DNA from: Candidatus Falkowbacteria bacterium CG10_big_fil_rev_8_21_14_0_10_43_11
GTDB lineage: Bacteria > Patescibacteriota > Patescibacteriia > Patescibacteriales > XYC2-FULL-47-12
Reading direction: 5' to 3'
Assembly: GCA_002778635.1 (NCBI GenBank)
Contig: PFAS01000077.1
Location: 1 to 9,901 of the forward strand
Length of the DNA: 9,901 nucleotides
The position numbers were made by a program, and so were the translations under genes. Below the pieces are notes generated by a model. That model worked only from the letters and a program-made list of their open reading frames with translations. It was not told the origin of the DNA and did not search any database. Shown piece after piece: positions 4,406 to 9,901 of the stretch (positions are counted from its first letter, which is position 1; every line of letters begins with the position of its first letter).

Positions 4406-5203
4406 ATGGATAGTATTTTTATCGAAAGATTAGTACTGGAAGATACAAAAAATAATATAATTTATAACGAGCATTTGATCCGTTACGAATTAGCCAAGCG
4501 ATTCGCGGCCGGTAAAAGAGTTTTGGATATCGCTTGCGGCTCCGGATACGGCGCAAAAATTTTAGCCGAGGCCGGAGCGGCGGAAATAATCGCTGCCGAT
4601 ATTGATAAAAAAACGCTGGAATTAGCGGCCAAAAATTATTTTCACCCTAGTATAAAATATCTAAATTGCGGAGCGGAAAAAATTGAGCTAGAGGATAAGA
4701 CGATGGATTTAGCGGTATCTTTGGAAACGATTGAACATTTGCCAAACCAAGATTTGTTTTTAACCGAATTGCGGCGCGTATTAAAAGATAACGGTTTGGC
4801 TATAATTTCCACACCTAATCGGGAAGTAAGCAAAAATAAAAACCCGTTTCATATTAAAGAATTAAATAAAGAAGAATTTTTGGCAATTTTAAATAAATAT
4901 TTTTCACAAGTTTATTTATGGGAACAAACTAACGGCATAGCCACGGTGATTGCGGGGCAAAATGAAACAACGGGCCAAGGTTTAATTTCTATCAGCGCGA
5001 AGCATCCGCCGGAATATTTTATCGCCTTATGTTCATCGTCAGAACTGCCGGCCGGACTGGAAAAAAATATGATCGTGAGCGTCAATCCGGCCGCTTTGGC
5101 CGTTATCCGTAATAACCCGATTTTAAAATTAGCCGATAAATTTTATCCTTATTTAGTAAAAGTATCAGGAATAGGAAGACAATTGTTTTTTACTAAAAAG
5201 TAG
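4406..5203 (+). CDS. Class I SAM-dependent methyltransferase
   Basis: A 265-residue protein. Residues 38-50 (RVLDIACGSGYGA) are the SAM-binding glycine motif. Residues 62-67 (IAADID) hold the acidic residue that contacts the SAM ribose. MDLAVSLETIEHL (100-112) and RRVLKDNGLAIISTPN (123-138) are later motifs of the Methyltransf_11/25 type. NPFHIKELNKEEF (146-158) is typical of the UbiE/COQ5-like small-molecule or sugar methyltransferases. The substrate cannot be read from sequence; a glycan or lipid is plausible given the envelope setting (inference). The frame is open upstream to a TTG at 4262, but those 48 residues translate an interspersed repeat and are not native. The ATG at 4406 has AGAAAGAG (4393-4400) five bases before it, much like the ribosome site of the next gene. 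A 131-base gap separates it from that gene. Confidence 0.85.
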   Translation: MDSIFIERLVLEDTKNNIIYNEHLIRYELAKRFAAGKRVLDIACGSGYGAKILAEAGAAEIIAADIDKKTLELAAKNYFHPSIKYLNCGAEKIELEDKTMDLAVSLETIEHLPNQDLFLTELRRVLKDNGLAIISTPNREVSKNKNPFHIKELNKEEFLAILNKYFSQVYLWEQTNGIATVIAGQNETTGQGLISISAKHPPEYFIALCSSSELPAGLEKNMIVSVNPAALAVIRNNPILKLADKFYPYLVKVSGIGRQLFFTKK

Positions 5204-5210
5204 AAAGCAA

Positions 5211-5277
5211 TTGTGTTCCCATTAGGAACAGGCCTTTAATAGCAAGGTCGATTCCGCGCATAGCGGGAATTAAGGCC
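5211..5277 (+). promoter_or_regulatory. Leader of the surface-protein gene: two inverted repeats and candidate promoters
   Basis: TTGTGT (5211-5216) and TTTAAT (5235-5240), 18 bases apart, make a possible housekeeping promoter. The inverted repeat TGTTCC-CATTA-GGAACA (5214-5230) lies across its spacer as a candidate operator. GGAAC (5225-5229), then GGTC (5246-5249) 16 bases after the AAC, is an alternative ECF-like promoter with the spacing seen at the sigma gene. GGCCTTTAAT (5231-5240) pairs with ATTAAGGCC (5269-5277) around an inner hairpin, ATTCCGCGC-ATA-GCGGGAAT (5251-5270). No single promoter can be chosen from sequence alone. Confidence 0.4.
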
Positions 5278-5288
5278 ATTTATTGAAA

Positions 5289-5309
5289 GTGTTTTTTTAA
5301 AAAAAACAC
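5289..5309 (+). other. Poly-T/poly-A hairpin in the 5' untranslated region
   Basis: GTG followed by seven T, eight A and CAC forms a self-complementary 21-base stretch directly before the ribosome site of the surface-protein gene. In RNA it gives a GUGU...ACAC stem with an A/U core. It may stabilise the 5' end of an abundant mRNA, or set the distance from an upstream structure. It is not a terminator, since the T-run precedes the A-run. Confidence 0.5.
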
Positions 5310-5313
5310 ATTA

Positions 5314-5323
5314 ACAGAAAGGA
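5314..5323 (+). promoter_or_regulatory. Ribosome binding site of the surface-protein gene
   Basis: ACAGAAAGGA ends 11 bases before the ATG at 5335 and carries an AAAGGA Shine-Dalgarno core. The methyltransferase has the near-identical ACAGAAAGAG (4391-4400). The other genes in this window show no comparable site, so these two look designed for stronger initiation. Confidence 0.6.
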
Positions 5324-5334
5324 ATAATTTACGT

Positions 5335-8300
5335 ATGAGTAAATTACGAAAAATTTTTACCGTAAGCGTCATGGCGATGACAATTTTGTCCATGAGCGTT
5401 GTCGCGGCTCCGCAGGCGCAAGCCAAAGCGAGCGCGGGCGACCTCATTAAAATGGCGGGATTGTCCTCGGTGTATTATTTGGCGGCTGACGGTAAAAGAT
5501 ATGTTTTCCCTAATGAGTCTACTTATTTTTCTTGGTACAGTGATTGGAGCGGCGTCGTAACCGTTTCCCAAAGCGAGCTGGAAGGCTATCCTTTGGGCAA
5601 GAACGTTACCGTCCGCCCAGGCACAAAATTAGTTAAAATCACTACCAACCCAACCGTGTACGCGGTTGAACCAAACGGCACTCTGCGTTCAATCGTGAGC
5701 GAAGATAACGCCAAAGCCCTCTGGGGCGACAATTGGGCGAAGAGAGTGATTGACGTTCCGGATGGTTTTTTCACTAACTACACTATCGGCACCACCCTCA
5801 CGGCAGGAGCGTATCCAGTCGGCAGTTTAGTGAAGTTCTCCGGTTCTACCGACACTTTCTACATCGCAAGCGACGGCAAAGCGCAGAAAATGGAAACCGC
5901 GGCAATGTCCGCCAACCGCTTAAAGACTGCGGATGTCGCGACTGCGGCGTCAACCGTCGTTAAACCGACGGAAGGCGCGGCTATTACCGCGGCCGTTGCC
6001 ACTTTGACTGACACCTCTTCCGGCGCGGGCGGCACCGCGGCGGTACCGACTGGTTCCGGCTTGTCAGTTACTTTAGCATCTGACACTCCAGCATCAGCGA
6101 CTATCCCTTCCAGCGCTTCCAATGCCGTTTTCGGTAAGTATAATTTTACGGCATCAGCTGACGGGGCGGTTGCCATTAATAATTTAACCTTTAAGAGAAC
6201 GGGCGTGGGCGCTACTACCGAATTCCAGAATTTGTATCTTTATGAAGGCACAACCCGTTTGACCACCGGTCGCTCGGTGAACGCCAGCACTAACTTAGTT
6301 ATTTTTAATAACATAGGTTATACTGTCCCGGCCGGAACGACTAAAACATTAAGTTTGGTGGCCGATGTTGCCGTAAGCAAAACCGGTTCGCACGCGTTTG
6401 AAATTACCGCAGCGAGCGATGTGAGCACTTCCGCGACCGTTAGCGGCAGTTTTCCGGTAAAAGCCAATACAATGACTTTGAACGCCACCAACGTTGGCCG
6501 CGTCGTTGTTACCAAAGGATCTAATCCGTCCAAAGTTACTGCCGGCGGTACCGAGAAAGAATTAGCTTCTTTCACCTTGGCCGTTTCTTCCACTGAAGAC
6601 GCGGAAATCACCGGCGTTATCTTATATCAGGCCGGTTCGGTAACCAACAGCAATATCACTAACCTGAAATTAAAACAGGGCAGTGATACGATTACGTCCG
6701 CAGCTTCCATCCCTTCAAACAGCAAATTGGTTTTGAGCTTTGACAAGCCATTTAGCATTACCAAAGGCAATTCCAAGAAATTCTATTTGTATGGCGATGT
6801 GGACGGTTCGGCTCGCGCGGATCAAACTATTATTTTCTACATGGAGGCAAATTCCGATGTGGTGTCTAAGGGTTTAACCTATGGTTATCCTTTGACAGTA
6901 GCTATCGGCGGTACTGATAGCGCTGGTGGTACCAGCGCCGGCGGCACCTTTGATGGCGCTTCCAGCGGCACTCAATATACGACAACCAGTATTGAAGCCG
7001 GTGATGTTACAGTCGCTGTTAACGGCCCGTCGGCAGGTTATGTGGCCGTAAATTCAAATGATGTCGTGTTATTGAAATTTTCCGTTACCGCCCAGTCGGC
7101 CGCGGAAATCAGAAGTTTGCACTTAGAATTGCATAATGAACTGGACAGCGCCGCGGGTGATATGGATGCTTCTGATACTACTGTAACCAGTAATTACATC
7201 ACGGACATCAAAATCACCAATACGGATACAAGCGCGATTACTTGGGGAGCGGTAGATATCTCCAGTTTCTCCGACTCTAACGCTACTGATGCCATTACTG
7301 ATGGTATTGGTTATACCTTCACCAATACCGTCACCTTAGATGCAAGTAAGACTTATAATTTCCAGGTTACTTGCGATTTGACTTCCAGCGTATCCGCCGG
7401 TTCCGTGATTAAAGCGGTGATTGGCGATATGAATGCGGGCAATACTTTCACCTCCACTGCCGTTAAGTCAACCGCGACCAATACTTATTTAACGAGTATT
7501 GTGCCAGCGGCTTATTCCGCGGGCAATAATATGACTATCCGTTCCAACGCTTTGGCTTTAACCAGAGCGGCGGTCGTACCGTTAGCGCAAAATGTAGTGC
7601 GCGGCGCGGCAGACGTGGAATCGGCGAGCATTATTTTTGACGCGAGCACCAGCGGCGGGGACGTAAAAGTTACCTCCCTTACCTTAACCGGCTATGTTGA
7701 TGGTTATTCCGGCACTGCCGGGCTGAGTGAATACAGCACTTCAACTTTAACCGTTAAGGATTTGGTCAGCTCAATAAAAATATACGAAAGAAATTCGGAC
7801 GGCACCGCGACTCAACTCTATAGCGGCAGCAAGTCATTTGACACTTCCGGCAAAGCTACTTTCAATTCCTTGAACTGGGTAATACCGAAAGAGTCGTCCA
7901 AGACTTTGTTAGTCAAGGCAACCCTTGCCAACAACTCAACTATTTTGGACATCGGCGAAGCTAATGTCGCGAGATTCGCGATTGATATTGAAACCGCGTC
8001 TACCGACGTATCCGCTGAATCAGTGGATAAAGGCGTTAGCTTAACCACGACCGGAGATTTGCCGAATGGGGCAACCGGCACGGCGGGCGCGCAGGTTACG
8101 GTACGCGAAGCCGGTACGATTACGGCGGCTGACGGCACCAAACCGGTTTCTAACTTGGTAATCGCCGGCACTAACAGCGTCGCCTTTGACCAGGTTAAAT
8201 TCGTAACGAGCTACGAGCCGATGAAGATTACGAAAATGAGAGTTAAATTAAACTCTGGCGTAGTGACAAACTTATCCGCCGCGACTTTGACTTACAAAAA

Positions 8301-9333
8301 TTCAGCCGGCGTGACTGAAACCAAAACTCAGTCATTCAGCGGCAACAACGCCGACTTCGTCGGTTTGGATATTTATGTAGGCCAGAGCTCTTATGTCTAT
8401 GTTGATATCGGCGGTAATGTTAAAACCATTACCGGCGGCGCGACTCCGGGCGGAAGCACTGCTTTGATTATTGACGGCACTACCGGCTTTGAAGCAGTTG
8501 GCGCTGGCGTTAACAGCTCAACCAAATTAACGGCGATTTCTACCAACGGCGCGACTACCGGCAATACAATGGTTGTCGTGAAGTCAAAACCGACTTTCGC
8601 GACTCAGACTTTGTCCAGTACGTCCATCAGCGGCGGCGTGGAACAAACGATTTATAAGTTCACCGTTTCCGCTAACACTGGCGGTAGTGTGTCGTTGAAA
8701 AAGATTCCGTTCCAGATCAATGTCAGCGATTCTAACGCTGCGATGTATCTCTCCACAGTTAGACTGAAGAGAACCGCTATTGGCAGCGCTCCGGAAGCAA
8801 CTACCATGTATGCAACCTTCATAAACGTGACTGGCGAAGGTTATGCGACCAGTTCCGACAACGGAATTTTGAACGTCGCTTATATCGATGGCGGATATAT
8901 GCTGGCTGATAATTCAAACAGCCGCACCGTCGTCGCTATCTTTGACTCCAACAATTCCTATAACGGTTCAATTTCCGGCGGCGGCGACAGCAAAGGAGAA
9001 GAAATAGTGCAGGCCGGTGAAACCAGAACTTACGAAGTGGTAGCTACCATTAACGGTACTATTACTACCGGAGACTCGGTTTCAACCTATATTCCGGCGG
9101 AAATTACCACTACCTTTAATCAAGGCACACTAACCGCTGACTTCAGCAATATCAATGGCTTGTTAGAGATGGGCGGTTCAACCTCGGATGATTACTTCAT
9201 GTGGTCTGATATGACTTCTAACACTGAAGCTTCCCAGAGCGGACACTCCGCCAACTACTCCAGCTCTCCGTCATCTGATTGGTACAACGGCGCTTTCTTC
9301 ACCCAAGCATCCGCCGCGTCTCTTAAGTACTAA
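5335..9333 (+). CDS. Giant exported surface-layer-type protein with repeated beta-sandwich modules
   Basis: A 1332-residue exported protein. Residues 1-30 are a signal peptide cut after AQA. The N-terminal domain (34-205) holds three related units, starting SVYYLAADGKRYVFPN (45-60), PTVYAVEPNGTLRSI (106-120) and DTFYIASDGKAQKM (173-186). This region is characteristic of large Patescibacteria surface proteins. A Gly/Ala/Thr/Pro linker (210-245) follows. Next come about six Thr/Ser/Ala-rich beta-sandwich modules (roughly 243-378, 381-519, 553-712, 732-868, 919-1035, 1079-1248), with patterns like VAINNLTFKRTGVG...FQNLYLYEGTTRL. The C-terminal segment with FMWSDM and SDWYNGAFF (about 1276-1325) is also typical, so the gene is complete. 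Only one cysteine is visible (about residue 680). The gene is visibly richer in G+C than its spacers and favours codons such as GGC, ACC and GCC, which fits high expression. Likely the S-layer subunit or a major surface protein (inference). Confidence 0.88.
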   Translation: MSKLRKIFTVSVMAMTILSMSVVAAPQAQAKASAGDLIKMAGLSSVYYLAADGKRYVFPNESTYFSWYSDWSGVVTVSQSELEGYPLGKNVTVRPGTKLVKITTNPTVYAVEPNGTLRSIVSEDNAKALWGDNWAKRVIDVPDGFFTNYTIGTTLTAGAYPVGSLVKFSGSTDTFYIASDGKAQKMETAAMSANRLKTADVATAASTVVKPTEGAAITAAVATLTDTSSGAGGTAAVPTGSGLSVTLASDTPASATIPSSASNAVFGKYNFTASADGAVAINNLTFKRTGVGATTEFQNLYLYEGTTRLTTGRSVNASTNLVIFNNIGYTVPAGTTKTLSLVADVAVSKTGSHAFEITAASDVSTSATVSGSFPVKANTMTLNATNVGRVVVTKGSNPSKVTAGGTEKELASFTLAVSSTEDAEITGVILYQAGSVTNSNITNLKLKQGSDTITSAASIPSNSKLVLSFDKPFSITKGNSKKFYLYGDVDGSARADQTIIFYMEANSDVVSKGLTYGYPLTVAIGGTDSAGGTSAGGTFDGASSGTQYTTTSIEAGDVTVAVNGPSAGYVAVNSNDVVLLKFSVTAQSAAEIRSLHLELHNELDSAAGDMDASDTTVTSNYITDIKITNTDTSAITWGAVDISSFSDSNATDAITDGIGYTFTNTVTLDASKTYNFQVTCDLTSSVSAGSVIKAVIGDMNAGNTFTSTAVKSTATNTYLTSIVPAAYSAGNNMTIRSNALALTRAAVVPLAQNVVRGAADVESASIIFDASTSGGDVKVTSLTLTGYVDGYSGTAGLSEYSTSTLTVKDLVSSIKIYERNSDGTATQLYSGSKSFDTSGKATFNSLNWVIPKESSKTLLVKATLANNSTILDIGEANVARFAIDIETASTDVSAESVDKGVSLTTTGDLPNGATGTAGAQVTVREAGTITAADGTKPVSNLVIAGTNSVAFDQVKFVTSYEPMKITKMRVKLNSGVVTNLSAATLTYKNSAGVTETKTQSFSGNNADFVGLDIYVGQSSYVYVDIGGNVKTITGGATPGGSTALIIDGTTGFEAVGAGVNSSTKLTAISTNGATTGNTMVVVKSKPTFATQTLSSTSISGGVEQTIYKFTVSANTGGSVSLKKIPFQINVSDSNAAMYLSTVRLKRTAIGSAPEATTMYATFINVTGEGYATSSDNGILNVAYIDGGYMLADNSNSRTVVAIFDSNNSYNGSISGGGDSKGEEIVQAGETRTYEVVATINGTITTGDSVSTYIPAEITTTFNQGTLTADFSNINGLLEMGGSTSDDYFMWSDMTSNTEASQSGHSANYSSSPSSDWYNGAFFTQASAASLKY

Positions 9334-9370
9334 GCTGATGATTTAAGATAAGGTTGATTTGATAGGAAAG

Positions 9371-9416
9371 AAATCCCTCCTCGCAACACTGCGGGGAGGG
9401 ATTTTGATTTTATAAT
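9371..9416 (+). terminator. Strong intrinsic terminator of the surface-protein gene
   Basis: AAATCCCTCC (9371-9380) pairs with GGAGGGATTT (9395-9404). The stem continues as T-G, then CGCA with TGCG, giving about 15 pairs closed by an ACAC tetraloop (9386-9389). A T-rich tract follows (TGATTTTATAATTTTTT). It begins 38 bases after the stop codon and is the strongest terminator in the window, as expected after a highly expressed gene. The A-run on the left makes some reverse activity possible. Confidence 0.92.
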
Positions 9417-9464
9417 TTTTTATGGTATATTTAATTAAAGCGTTTAAGCCATTAATTTAAAAAT

Positions 9465-9901
9465 ATGCTAAAAAAATTAAACCAAACAGCTCTTTATATT
9501 TTTATTTTTGTTTTTATTTTCTGTGGCGGCATTTCTTTTTCTTTCGCGGATGAAAATTTGCCTGATTTTACTATTGGCAGGTTATATCTGCCGGCTAATA
9601 ATCAGTATGCCGGCGGCCCATTTAACGCGCAGGATATGCAGGTGACAATAAAAAATTTGGCCGGGCAGGTCGCCAATAATGTGAAATTGGATTTTTTAAT
9701 CAGCAACAGTAATAACGAGACAGTTTGCCAAGGACAAGGGAAAACCATCGGTTTATTTAACGCGTGGAGTGAAAAAGAATTTACCTTGGATCGGAACGAA
9801 TTTATCAACTGTCCGGATTTAACGGCAGGTGATTATAGATTAAAAGCAATGGCGGATTATGGAGATAAAATAAAAGAAACAAACGAAGACAATAATTTTA
9901 A
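9465..9901 (+). CDS. Exported protein with CARDB-like domain, C-terminus outside window
   Basis: An open frame of 145 complete codons from the ATG at 9465 to the right edge, without a stop. Residues 1-28 are a signal peptide: MLKKLN, a Phe/Ile-rich core, and a cut after SFA. Cys20 lies inside the core but lacks a proper lipobox. From residue 31 the sequence follows the CARDB (cell-adhesion-related) pattern of an Ig-like fold: LPDFTIGRLYLP opens it, DMQVTIKNLAGQVANNVKLDFLI is the central pair of strands, and AGDYRLKAMADYGDKIKETNEDNNF is the usual closing motif (Y-x-L-x-A-x-x-D...I-x-E-x-NE-x-NN). Cys88 and Cys116 could form a disulfide. More modules probably follow beyond the window. It has its own start after the 9371 terminator. 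No clear ribosome site is seen. Surface adhesion or scaffold role is inference. Confidence 0.82.
   Translation, partial: MLKKLNQTALYIFIFVFIFCGGISFSFADENLPDFTIGRLYLPANNQYAGGPFNAQDMQVTIKNLAGQVANNVKLDFLISNSNNETVCQGQGKTIGLFNAWSEKEFTLDRNEFINCPDLTAGDYRLKAMADYGDKIKETNEDNNF

Noticed and set aside
7818..8171. Minus-strand frames within the surface-protein gene (also 5344-5571, 5586-5774, 5859-6176, 6318-6611)
   Set aside because: All are antisense to an intact 1332-codon gene with a signal peptide and terminator.

Overview
The window looks like a piece of a Candidate Phyla Radiation (Patescibacteria) genome, most likely a Parcubacteria-type lineage. I base this on recognised protein types and on base composition, not on any search. 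The diagnostic pieces are an ECF sigma factor followed by a membrane protein with a DUF5667-like region, a 1332-residue exported surface-layer-type protein with the N-terminal VYY-x-ADGKRYVFPN repeats common in these bacteria, small exported beta-repeat proteins with GSSS or Thr/Ala/Pro linkers, and very AT-rich spacers full of short interspersed palindromes. No UGA codon lies inside any long reading frame and every visible stop is UAA or UAG, so the standard bacterial code fits and the UGA=Gly code of Gracilibacteria/Absconditabacteria does not.

Layout. Positions 1-1171 (minus strand) hold a two-gene operon of exported proteins. A 205-residue beta-repeat protein is followed after 21 bases by a protein with a (GSSS)4 linker that runs off the left edge. 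Positions 1172-1659 are non-coding and hold a leader inverted repeat, a bidirectional terminator and a MITE-like inverted-repeat element whose right arm supplies the last codons of the next gene. Positions 1660-1929 (minus) encode a small MerR/excisionase-type helix-turn-helix protein. Just upstream of it are three copies of an 18-bp GTCCAC...TAGAC dyad, the best candidate operators in the window. Positions 1930-2411 are otherwise non-coding, with interspersed palindromes and a promoter.

The plus strand then carries sigma factor (2412-2960), DUF5667-type candidate anti-sigma (3150-4244), SAM methyltransferase (4406-5203), surface-layer-type protein (5335-9333), a strong intrinsic terminator (9371-9410), and the start of an exported CARDB-like protein (9465 to the right edge). 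Interspersed palindromic repeats sit between sigma and anti-sigma and between anti-sigma and methyltransferase. The second one is translated as an artificial N-terminal extension if the methyltransferase is started at the upstream TTG.

How the genes may work together (inference): the sigma gene is preceded by TGTAAC-N16-CGTA with a T-rich spacer, which resembles ECF-type autoregulated promoters. The leader of the surface-protein gene contains GGAAC-N16-GGTC at the same spacing. This suggests, without proving it, a cell-envelope regulatory circuit in which the ECF sigma and its membrane partner control surface-layer production. Nearly every non-regulatory protein here has a signal peptide, so the window is an envelope/surface locus.
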